Below are positions 44,570 through 56,245 of a DNA stretch of 64,000 nucleotides, piece after piece; position 1 is the stretch's first letter; every line of letters begins with the position of its first letter. Below the pieces are notes generated by a model, which worked only from the letters and a program-made list of their open reading frames with translations, was not told where the DNA came from and did not search any database. Made by a program: the position numbers and the translations under genes. Origin of the DNA: Przewalskia tangutica (lineage: Eukaryota; Streptophyta; Magnoliopsida; Solanales; Solanaceae); assembly GCA_029844215.1 (NCBI GenBank), contig CM056726.1:36015001-36079000 (forward strand), written 5' to 3'.

Positions 44570-44818
44570 GTGTCCGGCTAAATGACGTTAAATGCTATTG
44601 GGTGGCAACCCAATATTTTACTTGTTTTATTTTATTTTGTTTTGTTTTGAACAGTCTCAATGCTTTGTTATCTCTTGGTCTATGTTTCTAATGTCACGTA
44701 AATTGGGAGCCAAATCAGAGTGAAAGAGGACTGCGAGATGCTGAAATCAGAAGCACAAATCGGAGTTCCAGATTTGATGAAGCGTCGCGGCACCCAGAGG
44801 AAGGGCTACGGAGCCTAG
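44570..44818 (+). other. Post-pol leader remnant of element B
   Basis: 'gtccggctaaatgacgttaa' and 'ggtggcaacccaat' match the same leader in element A. A GC motif pair lies at 44782 (GCGTCGCGGCACC) and 44803 (GGGCTACGGAGCC), 21 bp apart. Similarity to element A ends near 44818. Confidence 0.7.
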
Positions 44819-45378
44819 ATGGCAGTGAGCATAATCTTTTATTTCGGGACTGCATGGAAACATCTAAGTTTGTTGAATAACGAGTCATGTGATTTCACAC
44901 GGCGGATGAAAGAATAGGCGCTAGCGAGTACCATTGTTGGATTCTTTCTGAAACAAAAGAGAATTAGCAAAGAGATCTGTGAAAGGCTTTGCTACTTTGA
45001 GAGCTGTCAATGCTATTTATATATATAGATATGCGAAGTTGATTGTGAAGGGGAAATTGTCACCTAGGATTTAAAATACTAATCCTACTTTTATTGGGGG
45101 GGGAATATGTATTTCCTAGTCCTGACCCTAATCCTATTTCACGCGGGAAAGGTTTATTAGTCCTACTTTAATTTTATTTTTTAACAAGTGTTTCGAATAC
45201 TCATGCAGCTGCTCTTAAGTCTTAAGGACATTGATTAATGGACTTTCCAAAATAGAGAAAATAAGTATGCAAACTGGATCAAAGAGGAGAACTTGCATGG
45301 TTTCAGAATGAAGAATATTGCTCGACTTTAAGCATAATGCTCTCCACACGAATCTTATATAAAATTATTGTTATGATT
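44819..45378. other. Unassigned AT-rich sequence
   Basis: No gene or complete repeat recognised. It includes repeated 'taatcctactt' words (about 45075-45175) and a G run at 45100. It may be a decayed LTR, but no partner is visible. Confidence 0.4.
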
Positions 45379-45592
45379 TAGCGGAAATTGATTCCTTGGT
45401 TTATTTCATTCTCATATTAAATTTTATATATATATATATAAGTATACAATGTTAATATTATGGAAGACCTATCTAATTATCCTAAATGAATTGATACTAA
45501 TTTATAATCATATCTTAATAATGTGATTACAATTGATGTGACATGATTATGATTTTAGATAATTATGGGATGGTCCCATAATTATCCTAATA
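45379..45592 (-). repeat. 3' LTR of the deleted copia element
   Basis: Aligns with 48517-48710. Its first bases (TAGCGG) have drifted from TGTAGG. Confidence 0.82.
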
Positions 45593-45718
45593 GTCCCCCG
45601 CAATCTTAACGGGAGATTCTCAGATGCTGAGACTGTCCCTGAAATTATCAAATAGTACGCGCGGAAGACCTTTGGTGAAAATATAAGCAATCTGATAACG
45701 GGACGATACATGGAGAAC

Positions 45719-45922
45719 TCAGACTTGGTCACGTGTAACCTTTTCTCGGACAAGTAATATATCCATTTCTATGTGTTTTGTGCGTTGATGTTGGACAGGA
45801 TTACCGGATAAGTATACCACACTCACATTATCATAATAAACTACGGTTGTCTTTTCAATCGGACAATGTAAATGAAGGTGATGATGCCACAAGAGAATTA
45901 GCAAACGTAAATGTAGACTCAT
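45719..45922 (-). pseudogene. pol: RNase H fragment of the deleted copia element
   Basis: Reads VVYYDNVSVVYLSGNPVQHQ then RTKHIEMDILLVREKV, the second half of copia RNase H. It follows the integrase remnant with only about 60 bp between, showing that RT was deleted. Confidence 0.82.
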
Positions 45923-45984
45923 AAAAAATTATGTGATGAAAGATAATGATTTTCTCGTTCGACATATCAAAACATTTCTATCTC

Positions 45985-47343
45985 CTATAATTTTGTGGGT
46001 ATCCAAAAACAAGGAGTTGACCGGGCCTGAAGTTTGTGCATGGTTGCGGACGGAAATAAGGGATAACACAAATACCCAAATACCCTCAAATGTGAAGATG
46101 GGAGATGATGGTATAACATTTGTGTAGGTGATATATTGGATAGTATTTTGTTAGGGAGAATGTTTAAAAGATATGTGGTCATTTGAAGTGCATGACGCCA
46201 AAAACTCGGTGGGGTGGACGAATGCATAAGAAGAGACCTAATGATATTGTTAATTGATCGAATTTTTCTTTCGGCTTTCCCATTTTGAGGTGATGTATGT
46301 GGACATGAAAGACGCAAAGACATCCCATTTTATTGACAAAAAATATTAAATTGAGTATTTATGAATTTCCTCTCATTGTCACATTGAAAATATTTAATGG
46401 ATTTGCCAAATTAGGTCTTGATAAACACACTAAATTGTTTTAAAATGGTGAAGACTTGCGATTTCTGCCCTAAGGGAAATGTCCACAGGAAATTCGAATA
46501 ATCATCTAGAAAAAGCATATAATATTTATGACCTGCAGAACTCAAAACCAGTGTGTCCACAAATCACAATGCGCAAGATCAAAAGGCATAAGCGTATTTG
46601 AAGCAGAAATTGAAAAAGAAAGTTTAACATGCTTCCCAAAGACACAAGTCTGGCAAACAGAAAAGTACAAAAGTTTGTTACAAGCAACAAAATTATTCTT
46701 CCTAAGAGTGTTGAACACTGGTACTCCCGGGTGTCCCAATCGATTATGTCATACGGTAGGAAAAATAGTTGCAAAGGTCGTTGGTTTGGTCACTTGGTTG
46801 TTGGAAATAGTAGTGATGGAATACAAGTCCCCGATGCTATTACATATCATTAGTAGCATCCCCGTCTGGAAATCCTTCACAGAAAATCCAAAAGGAAATT
46901 CACAGAAACATTATTGTCAATAGTAAAACGACGTACAAAGATCAAGTTTTTAATCAGACTTGGTGCATGTAAGACGTTTTTCAAATATAACGATGGGTGG
47001 GTGATGGAAGTTTTACACGATCAATACCACAAATTGGAATTTCCTGCCCACTGCCGACAATAATATTTTTATTATTGTTCATATTAAAATAAGATGAGAG
47101 ATTACTTTGAGATGGCGTCATGTGAGACGTAGCTCCTGTGTCCACGTACCACGACTCATCTAGAACATTCAGATTCATCTTGCTCATGGCTTGTTCGATA
47201 CGGTGGGAGCATAGCCAACATAAGATGGTGTCTGGGCTGCAAAAGCGTGTTGCGAACGAGAACCTAGAATTCCGGATTGTCGGTTTGAAGATGATGGCTT
47301 GGCCCACGACGTGGTGGGGTATGGGCACGAAGAGGCAACCCAC
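45985..47343 (-). pseudogene. pol: Protease and integrase of the deleted copia element
   Basis: 47343-46981 contains the protease site ESWYVDTGATSHMTPSQSNL. 46739-46542 is GAG-pre-integrase (MGHPGVPVFNTLRKNNFVAC, CVFGKHVKLSF). 46323-45985 is the integrase C-terminal part with SPQNGKAERKIRSINNIIRS and LRVFGYLCYPLFPSA. Segments are in different frames and the middle of the integrase is broken. Confidence 0.83.
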
Positions 47344-47490
47344 TATGGACCCAGGCCCACTACGTATCGCCCCACCGTTTCCGCCGGTAGGTGCTGGTCG
47401 CCATCGTCACGCCACCCCTCGCTGGTTGGTGTTTCACACTCTCCCGCCCTTTCCACCATTATTTTTTCCTTTATTGTTACGATTTGACCC

Positions 47491-48240
47491 CTATTTTTTA
47501 CCATTATTATTGCGGTTTCCAGTTCCACCCGAACCCGAATTTTGTGGATGAAAATCTGCGGAAAATGAGTTGGTGGGGACGAGGGAATTTCCGGTGGTGG
47601 TTGTCTGCTTTGTTTTGCGTGTTTCCTCGAGAATCAACCTCGAACGAGCCTTGTAAAATGGAGTCAATGGATTACTCTGGTGAATGAATGTAGTGACTCC
47701 ATCATACTGTTCATTCAATCCTGCAATTAATTGAAGAACCAACTTTTGATTTGTTACCAGCGAACCAACGTTGGATAGTTGGTCTATGAGCACCTTCAAT
47801 TCTTGACAATAGGCGGACACATTTGAGAAGTCATCCAATTTAACGTTGGTAAATTGGTGTTCAAGATATACAATCCTAGAAAGTTTGTTATCGTGAAAAA
47901 TATTTTGTAAACGTTCTCACGCCTGTTGAGCCGTAGAGTTCGGCACTAATATGGTATGCAAAAGATCATTGGAGATAGTGTCATAAATCCATTGAAGGAC
48001 TATAGAATCTAAATTGGACCATAACTTTTTTCCACCTCAGTGGTGTCTGATGATGACTCAGAAGGTATGATATGGTCTATTACCTCATATGCGCGACAAT
48101 GAATTTTGAACAATTCTGTTCAAGAGGTGTATAGCCCTTTTTCCATCTCAAGTGTTATGGAAATGAAGTTCTTGACGTTGTTTACGGCAAGAGCTGGATA
48201 ATTTTTTTATTTTCGGCCATAGTTTTCCACAAAAAATCAA
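47491..48240 (-). pseudogene. gag: gag of the deleted copia element
   Basis: 47838-47491 reads MDDFSNVSAYCQELKVLIDQ, LSNVGSLVTNQKLVLQLIAG, then YDGVTTFIHQSNPLTPFYKA, the copia gag core. The N-terminal part up to about 48240 is present in broken frames. Confidence 0.8.
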
Positions 48241-48503
48241 ACAAAGGGAAGAAGAGAACATTGTTTTGTGTTTGGTGGAAGTATAGTAGATAACCCCAAG
48301 TGTCAGCTATGGCTTTCGGAGAGAGGAAGATAGTTGGTAGTCGAGGGGTTAGTGGTTTAGGGTTAGAGTAGTAATTTTAGGTTTAGGGTTTTGTGAAAAA
48401 ACCCTACTTCAGTAGAGAAAGAAGAGAAAAAGGTGAAAGAGAGAAAAAAAATCTGGCTAAGAGGAGGCTTAAGGGGAGATATGGTTTAGGGGGGGAAAAT
48501 CTG

Positions 48504-48516
48504 GCTCTTGATACCA
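48504..48516 (-). other. Primer-binding site, initiator tRNA-Met
   Basis: The minus strand reads TGGTATCAAGAGC, adjacent to the 5' LTR. Confidence 0.85.
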
Positions 48517-48710
48517 TGTAGGAAATTGATTCCTTGGTTTATTTTATTCTCATATTGAAAATATATATACAATGCTAATATTATGGAAGACCTATCTGAT
48601 CATCCTAAATGAATTGATACTAATTTATAATCATAATCATGTGATTACAATTGATGTGATTTGATTATGATTTGAGATACTTATGGGATGATCCCATAAT
48701 TATCCTAGCA
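48517..48710 (-). repeat. 5' LTR of the deleted copia element
   Basis: Starts TGTAGGAAATTG and ends TATCCTAGCA, directly beside the tRNA-Met primer site. Confidence 0.85.
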
Positions 48711-49464
48711 ATAACTTTAACTAATGACTAGTGGTCGATGTGGAGGAGACAAATTATGAATTCCTATCCAACCGAAATATTGGAAATACTATACATGTAT
48801 TCATTGTATCATTCCCGTTGTATTATAATATCACGCACCAAAAATATGAAAAATAAAGTAACAATATAATAGATCAAAAAAATAATGTACACGGTAGAGT
48901 TATTATAAAAAGAAGGTAGGATAAGGGGTAAAATAGAATTACTAAATAATAAGGGAAAGATTGATAAAAAAAATAGGTAACGACACGGCCACACCAAATA
49001 AGTCATTACATAAAATGCCACTTTTTATTGCTATACGCCAACATATTTAACATTACGATACAATAAAATTTAAGTAACAATCGAAACAAATATTGTATAT
49101 TAGTGTATAAAGTAACAATACGAAACAATATATAGGTAACAACCATCCATGGAGAGAACATTTTTACAAGATAAAGCTCACTCAGAAGATGAACTTGACA
49201 AAAGGCTACATTTACACTTCATTTACACAGAAAAGCTAACATTGCAGCATAAATAGAAAATACTACCTGCTGACAGGCCACATTATACAAGATTACACAG
49301 CGAGAAAGAAGTAAACAAGGTGTTTTAGAGCAAATATCATCAAGCGATTTGCTTACTCTGACAACAAACTAACAATTTATTCCCTCTGCTACATCGTTCC
49401 ACCTACATTACAAATCTTTTAATGAATGTGTCTCATGCAGACCCTCCAGTAAATTGCATCGTTA
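48711..49464. other. Intergenic region and likely 3' UTR
   Basis: AT-rich. The part from about 49140 to 49464 is less repetitive and probably contains the 3' untranslated region of the minus-strand gene that ends at 49465. No other gene is seen. Confidence 0.5.
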
Positions 49465-51662
49465 TTAGCTTGACGACTTGGCACCCAATATACTAGAGAG
49501 CTCCTTTACAAAAGGCTTCTCTTTAATGTCTTCTTGTTTCTCTAAATGCCATTTCTTCGACTTCTCTTCAGCCTGAAAATAAAGGTTAAACTTCGTTAGA
49601 TAGCAACATAAGCAAATATTGAAGAATAGTTGAACAACTATGCCCAACTTGCTTCATCTGACTTACCCAAATCCTTAAAGGACTCAGCTGCTCTTTGAAT
49701 GTTTCCAATCTTGGCTGAACAATGTCCTTCCCTTTGGTCCGGATATCATCAGGCTGACCACCATAACAATCATCATATTACATAACCGACAAGCATGTAA
49801 TGGATCAACTAAGCAGCACATTCCATCTACTAAAAGAAATGCCACCGTACTTTCTAAACTAAAAATCAAACAGACCAATTCCTCAACTAAGCTCGATTAG
49901 AACAGATACGTAGTTGTTAAAATTCAAATTCCCTGTGTCCACCCACTAAACAACAACTCATAAAATCACCCTCCGCCAGTGATAGCAAGTACTCTTCCAT
50001 CTCAAATTGGATAAGCCATTTGACTAGTGTGAAATCTAGAAAGAAAGTTCAAATTGTTTATAATATGAGTTAGGAAGGATATATATTATATAGGAAACAG
50101 ACGCTAGCACAGACGAGGCCTATTTCCATCTATGTTGCTCGGACTCTCCAAAAATGTTGCCACACCCGTGTCGGATATTCCAAAATATACACTACTTTTG
50201 GAGTATCCGACACGCACCCGTCGATATTTTTGAAGAGTCCAAGCAACATAGATTTCCATCACACTCTCCACCCTAAGCCCAGATGTTCAGGAAGAGTTGG
50301 TCAGAAATACAACTGAAATAGTACAATTGTAGTAGCAGGTGTAAAGCGAAGTCATATAGATTTCTTTCAAAGTAAAGTATATGGACTAATAGTATTTTAT
50401 TACAGATTGAATATCTTGGGATGTGAAGTTCTTTAGAAGTCAAGTGAATATTGACTAGAAATAGGAAGCGGGTGATATAAATTAAGACACCCCTAGTGTA
50501 CAGTCATACACAACAGAATAATGTTCCTAACAACGAAGTCAGTAAGATAGCTTGGGCATGGAAAAGTGTGTGGTTGAACATCATGGATAATTCCTCCTAA
50601 GCTTGGCGAAGGATCAGCCACATACTACAACTAGAAAAGAGTAGAGATTTACTCTATATTCCATTTTCACATTTCTCTACCTCAGCCAGATTACCATTTG
50701 CTTTTAATGTTCAAATATAGATGCAAAATTTAGTCTGATGTGATCAAAAGTCTCCAGGCACCAGACTTGCAAATCCAACGACTTCCAAATATTTTAACAT
50801 TTGCAGATGCGACAGCATAATCACAATATGAGACGATCAAAACCATTAAAAAAAGACAGCTTTAACTTAACAGATCAATCAGAAAGTGATTCCTTAGATA
50901 AGAAAAGCAGTGGACTGATGGTTACTCCAATATGTGATCATCTTACCTCATTGCGCCATGCCAGAACGTTTAGCAGAAAATTCAGATTCACACCAATCAG
51001 AATGTCCATAAGGAAGTCAAAAGAGAAAGAACAATTATGCTTACATTGTGCAACTCTAGCTTGGATGCTGCCAAGCTAAACGTCAAGGCGGAACCACCAA
51101 AGACAAGAGCAGTGGCAATAGCAAATGCCTTCCCAACTACATTGAATAGAACTTTAAACAATTAGGATTCAAAAAGAATATCACCTAAACAGATCATGTT
51201 TGAGTGGTTTCCTAGATATACCCAAAAGTTTAAAGAGCAGTTGGTATGGTTTAAAATAACTATCCCTCAGCCTACAGAACATAAAGCTTATTGTGTGGCA
51301 TATTTCTTGGGAAGATGGTTTTGAAAAGCATTTGTTTAATTTTGGGAAAACCTTGTCTGGATTGCTTTTTAAATTCGGTAAAACATTTTCATTCAATATC
51401 CGGAAACATTTTCGTTTGATTTCTGTATTGTCAAAACCTGCCTTCTATCCAAAAGCAGCTATTTTTGGTTTTTGGAAGAACTTTCTAACCAAATGGACCC
51501 TTTAGCTTTGTTAGACCAAACATGTAAAGATTTTTCTTACTTTGTGACATCGCGATAGCCGCAGCTTTCAGTTTTTCAGGATTAATAGGTGTGTATTTAT
51601 CGCGCCGCAAGTCATTTGCCGTTGAGGCTTGTACGGAGTTTTCTGTATTTGGCAACTGCCAC
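49465..51662 (-). CDS. Small single-span membrane protein, possibly TMEM242-like, 5' exon not found
   Basis: Four exons on the minus strand with matching phases: 51662-51541, 51136-51045, 49753-49667 and 49572-49465 (stop TAA). The joined protein of about 135 residues reads WQLPNTENSVQASTANDLRR, then PINPEKLKAAAIAMSQ. A hydrophobic span (FAIATALVFGGSALTFSLAA) follows, then PDDIRTKGKDIVQPRLETFK and a charged C-terminus ending GAKSSS. One membrane helix followed by a (D)DIR-K motif resembles TMEM242-family mitochondrial inner-membrane proteins, but this is tentative. The first exon of this model starts in phase 2, so at least one upstream exon with the ATG must exist. I could not place it in 51663-52910. 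The introns are intact and no stops interrupt the exons, so the gene looks real. Confidence 0.75.
50130..50251. mobile_element. Fold-back MITE in an intron, hAT-like duplication
   Basis: 122 bp with terminal inverted repeats (CTATGTTGCTCGGACTCT and its near reverse complement) and internal inverted halves ('ccgtgtcggat' / 'atccgacacg') that would form one long hairpin. It is flanked by the 8-bp duplication ATTTCCAT (50122-50129 and 50252-50259). I recognise the terminal and hairpin words from MITEs that are common in Solanaceae introns. It sits between exons 51045 and 49753 of the minus-strand gene. Confidence 0.85.
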
Positions 51663-52910
51663 CTGGAGAAGAAATTACCAGTGTGATCGTCAAAAGAAGA
51701 TATAGGATCAAGAAGATGAAGAGGTTTACTTAATACACACACTATTTAAAGTTGAAGCAGTTAAAAGCACATTTTCCTATTAGTTACAGTCCCACAATGT
51801 TATCCAACAGATAATCTAAGGGATCAAATGAGAGCTGAACATATGGAAGAAAAGTTGCTGCGATATCAGCTATACGATACAATTTGCACACGTTTTAGAA
51901 GATTTTGCAAAGATTTCTTCATAAAAAAGAGCACACCTAGAAACAGAGAGAGTTAATATTACATAAACAGATTCATACAACGAAAATAACTACAATTCAC
52001 ACCTCTATATAACAAAGTAACCAAGCAGATTATTAGTCTAAATACCAACCAAGACTAAGTGACATTGCATTACTACGACGAAAAGAAAATATTTTCCTTT
52101 TAAAAAAAAAGAAAGAAGAGAGTGCTCTTGTAACTCAGATGAACCTTTATAATAGAGCACAGGAATTTCATAGAAACCTATAGAGCACTCTCCAGAAATA
52201 GAAAGTAGTAATATAGGAGTAATAAAATCAGCAAAAATTTTGCTTCCAGAATTGGTCAGCCAAGAAAAGTTAAGCAAATCTATAAGTTCAAGTGCCCAAC
52301 GTATACATCTACCAGCCAATTATGTACTGCTACTCCACGATTTTCATTGAATTATTGAACGCCTCACAAAGAACTTCACTCGCCTAAATTAGATCAACGA
52401 CAAAACCTAAAATAGAAACCTTCCCACTGAAATTCTTACACCAGGCTAAATAAGTACCATAGTCCAGCCTCACACACACTTCATTCTTTAAGGCACATAT
52501 TCATTGTCTAAAACCTCTCCAGCACCCAAATTCCAACTCATATCACAAAACACAGCAAATTCCAAAAGACAATCAACTCTAAAAACTGGCCATGTTAAAT
52601 CCCCCTTTTCCTTTTCCCTAGCCATATATCATTGAAATTCCCTATTAGTTATTAAATCTTTTTGACTTAGGTGCATCAAACTAAACCCCAACATACAAAA
52701 TTTAATCACAACTTTGCTAAACGAATAAAATGTTAGCAAGGGGAAAAAAGCACAGTATCCCATTATCAATTTCACTCCAAAGCTATGCAAAGAACATGAA
52801 AAAGCTTAAATAAGAAATACATATAAAGAAAACTCGGTACCATTTTAGTATTTTCAAATAAAATTTTGCTAAACCCCACACCCAAAATTCAATCTTTTCA
52901 ACCATAAATT
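51663..52910. other. Upstream region of the membrane-protein gene
   Basis: Should contain the missing first exon(s) and promoter of the gene ending at 49465. I found no convincing ATG exon with a phase-matched donor. No repeat recognised. Confidence 0.45.
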
Positions 52911-54646
52911 TGTAGGGTTTTATTGGGTCTAAAACACACAAGTAAGGCACAGCGAAAGTTTTAAAAAAAAAATTAACTTACTTGTCCCAACAAAGTTGTC
53001 TGGTATGATTACGTTAAACTTTCATAATTAAATACCGTTACTGTATAGGTAGGTCTGATTGTGAAAGACCTATTACTGGATAATTCATGGGTAGAGCCAA
53101 AGCGTGTGAACTATACAAGTTCCCAATAACATCAATTAGTTGATTAAATATTAAATTAAAGTATAAAGTAAAGTTTGAAACCTGTAAAAACATGAAATAT
53201 AAACTTACAGTTGATATTTTGAATCTTCTACTAAAGGGTGCGCACGCGATTGTCTCTTCGGGTGCAAGCCTTCGCTACGGTATACTCCTCGTGAAAGCCG
53301 TGAAATCTCGCGAGGTTTGAGATGATTTTAATCTCTGAACTCTAAGTTCAGAAAGTAAGAAAGTGTGTAACTTATGATTCTGGTAAGAATTCAACCAACC
53401 TAAAATTATGGCTTAAGTGTTAAATATAAAGGGGAGATTAGGATACAAATCAGACTGGGATTAGGCTTAAAAACCTGACCCAAAACCGAGTTGCGATGGT
53501 CAGTCGATCGCCCACCGCTGCTCTGGCCCCAGCGCCGCGCCTCCCTGTTTTTCCAATATTTCTGCATGTTTTAATTTTGATTAAATCCAAAATCTAATTT
53601 TGACTTAATTAAATAATTTTCATCAAATAGAAATTATCCCATAATTTATTATTGATTAAAATATCTCAATTCTAAATTGAATATTTTATCCTCTCTCAAT
53701 ATACCCTTAGGCCGAAAAGACAATCGACTTAGTGTGACCCTTTAGGCCTTCTCACATCGACACTTAGTCAAATTAAGGTTCACACGGAACTCCTAGACTG
53801 CGCCGGTGACGAACTCAATGTGTGAAGTACGTTTACAAGACTCTAGTAAACACAACCTCTATGTGGCATGATAATTTCCTTTCATTCACAACACACTCGA
53901 TCAAGCTTAGGATTTGCCAAGTGTCTATCCAAATGGCTTGATCACTTTATCTCATCTATATTAGTCGACAACTAGATCATATCATAAATATGTCTGTTGC
54001 ATTAGCCAATGACTTGGCCGACCTAATATCACTGAGAAGCTTAGTGTTCTCAATATCTAATCGAGGAATGAATTCTATTCTTGGCTTAACTACCACCTTA
54101 GTCTGTATCGCAATGTACCCAATTCAAGTCATGTATTATCCTATAAGGAATTTAAGCTTAGGAAAGGATCAAAGTACATTACTCTACAAACCAGGTGCGT
54201 ATTGACCTCAAGTCAAAGGACCTCTATCTCCCACATGCTTATAAAACTCTAGACATGTATAACAAATAGTTTATCAGCAGGGCATGTCAATACCCTCTAA
54301 GAGTATCCATGTGTCCATCACGAGCAACTATTACTAGTAGTAAGTGAGACATACTGCATTCTCTAAGAATGTCTTTGCGGACAGCGTATGGACTTATAAT
54401 ATATCATTGATATCTCATTCTCAATGATCATCAGTCGAGGCTACTTTAAGAACTACGCTCTATCATTAATATCTCACACTATCAATGACAACGTTTAGTT
54501 CAAGGGATGCACATTAATAAATAATACAATCAAATAATAATTCAGTAATTGCAAATGCCATAAATATATTAATCTCATTAATAATACGAATGTGTTCAAG
54601 TACATCTGTCCCTAAAATGATTGTCTCTAGGACATATATACTTTCA
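52911..54646 (-). repeat. 3' LTR of the long-LTR copia element
   Basis: 1736 bp. Its first part matches 60148-60359, 61630-61846 and 63098-63313. Relative to these it has about 150 extra bp (roughly 53030-53170). A weak GC motif pair lies near 53511-53541. Confidence 0.82.
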
Positions 54647-54656
54647 ATCTCCCACT
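54647..54656 (-). other. Polypurine tract of the long-LTR copia element
   Basis: The minus strand reads AAGTGGGAGATTG directly before the LTR. Confidence 0.75.
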
Positions 54657-54776
54657 TGGCCTAGAGTCAATCTCCAACGTATCTAATGCCCATGTTTTCG
54701 AAATGACCATTATGCTTGACTAAGCTTAATGGTTTAGTATATGGGTCCGCAAGATTTTCATATGTGGGAACATAGT

Positions 54777-55080
54777 CTAACTTATTTCTTCAGTCTCCAC
54801 CATTTCTCTAAATATGTGGTATTTCCTTGGTACATGCTTATTTCTGTTCGTTGATCTTGGTTCCTTAGCTTGCGCAATCGCACCAGTGTTGTCACAATAA
54901 ATCGTTATTGGACAAGTGGCACTTGGAACAACCCTTAGTTCTTTTAAAAACTCAGATATCGCGACAGCTTCCTTACCAGCTTCCGGTCCAGAAATGTACT
55001 CGACTTCAGTAGTTGAATCGGCAGTTGTAGCTTGTTTGGAACTTTTCCAACTCACTATTCCACCATTTAAAATGAAGGCA
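54777..55080 (-). pseudogene. pol: RNase H of the long-LTR copia element
   Basis: Reads SWKSSKQATTADSTTEVEYI, PITIYCDNTGAIAQAKEP and KHVPRKYHIFREMVE. The catalytic residues are in place (D of TADST, E of EYI, D of YCDN). Confidence 0.87.
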
Positions 55081-55185
55081 TAACCAGACTTTGACTTGAA
55101 GTCATCAAGATCTGTCTGGAAGCTAGCATCAGTGTACCCAGTAGCTACTAGCTTTTCTTATCCACCATAGACCAAGAAATATTCT

Positions 55186-56140
55186 TTAGTTCATCTAAGA
55201 TACTTAAGAATACTCTTGACTGCTTTCCAGTGTTTCTCCCCAGGATTCTGCTGGAATTTGCAAGTCATACTAAGTGCATAGGCCACATCTGGCCTTGTAC
55301 AGGTCATGCCATACATGATTGATCATATAGCTGAAGCATATGGGATCCTCTTCATGCGTTCAAATTCTGCAGCGATGAAGAGGCATCGCCTTTGATAACT
55401 TGATGCCTTGACCTATAGGAAGATTTCCTTTCTTGGAATTCTCCATAGAAAAATGTTTTAGCACTTTGCCTATGTATATGGACTGTGACAGCTCCACCAA
55501 TCTATTAGATTTATCTCTGTAGATCCTAATTCCAAGAATGTAGCAGGCTTCACCCAAGTCCTTCATCATGAAGGTGCTGGATAACCATTCCTTAACCGAT
55601 TGCATGAGAGTCTTATTATCTCCCATTATCAATATGTCATCTACATATATGACAATACTCGCATCTGTGCGTTTACTATAAACGCATGGGTCTTCTTTGC
55701 TTCTAACAAAGTCAAATGATTTGACTGCTTTGTCAAAGCAAATATTCCAACTCCTTGAGGCTTGCTTAAGTCCATAAATGGACTTTTGTAGTTTGCATAC
55801 TTCTTTGGGTTGAGTCTTGGATGTAAAACCCTCTGGATGTATCATATACACCTCCTCAATTAGGTTACACCATTGAGGAAGACAGTTTTAACATCCATTT
55901 GCCAAATATCATAATCATAGTATGCAGCTATTGCAAGCAAAATCCGAATGGACTTAATCTTTGCAACAGGTGAAAAAGGTTTCATCATAATCGACCTCAG
56001 GCCGTTGATTATAACCTTTAGCCACCAATCTTGCTTTATAAGTCTGTACTTTGCCATATGCATCAATCTTCTTCTTGAAGACCCATTTGCATCCTATCTA
56101 AACCCTGTTGGCAAATCAACCAAGTTCCATACTTGATTTA
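55186..56140 (-). pseudogene. pol: Reverse transcriptase of the long-LTR copia element
   Basis: 56066-55860 has SPVAKIKSIRILLAIAAYYD and DIWQMDVKTVFLNG. 55851-55360 (163 codons) has VCKLQKSIYGLKQASRSWNI, the YVDD catalytic box in SIVIYVDDILIMGDNKTL, and DLGEACYILGIRIYRDKS. A one-base shift separates the two parts and stops follow 55360. Confidence 0.87.
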
Positions 56141-56245
56141 TGTACATGGATTCCATTTCGGATTTCATGGCTTCTTGCCATCTCTGTGAATCAATGTCTA
56201 ACATTGCTTCGCTGTAGGTAGTAGGCTCATCATCATCAGGAATAT

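Larger units (their letters stand above)
26838..44818 (+). mobile_element. Athila-like gypsy element B, no RT/integrase, split by a CACTA transposon
   Basis: Recognised pieces are a 5' LTR (about 26838-28142), a tRNA-Asp-type primer site, gag (28403-29505), then, after the CACTA insertion, the gag C-terminus and protease (43244-44511). After the protease comes the usual Athila post-pol leader ('gtccggctaa', 'gacgttaaa', 'gtggcaaccca'; about 44570-44615). RT, RNase H and integrase are missing at exactly the point where element A also lacks them. No envelope-like ORF or 3' LTR is seen, so B is cut off near 44818. Confidence 0.75.
45379..48710 (-). mobile_element. Short-LTR Ty1-copia element with internal deletion
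   Basis: LTRs at about 45379-45592 and 48517-48710 share the start 'ggaaattgattccttggttt' and the end 'cccataattatccta'. On the minus strand the primer site TGGTATCAAGAGC lies just inside the right LTR, and a G-rich tract (GATTGCGGGGGAC) just inside the left LTR. Gag, protease and integrase are present, but the frame jumps from the integrase C-terminus (45985) straight to RNase H (45922), so RT is gone. The outer flanks do not match as a duplication. Subfamily as at 21531-26525. Confidence 0.85.
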
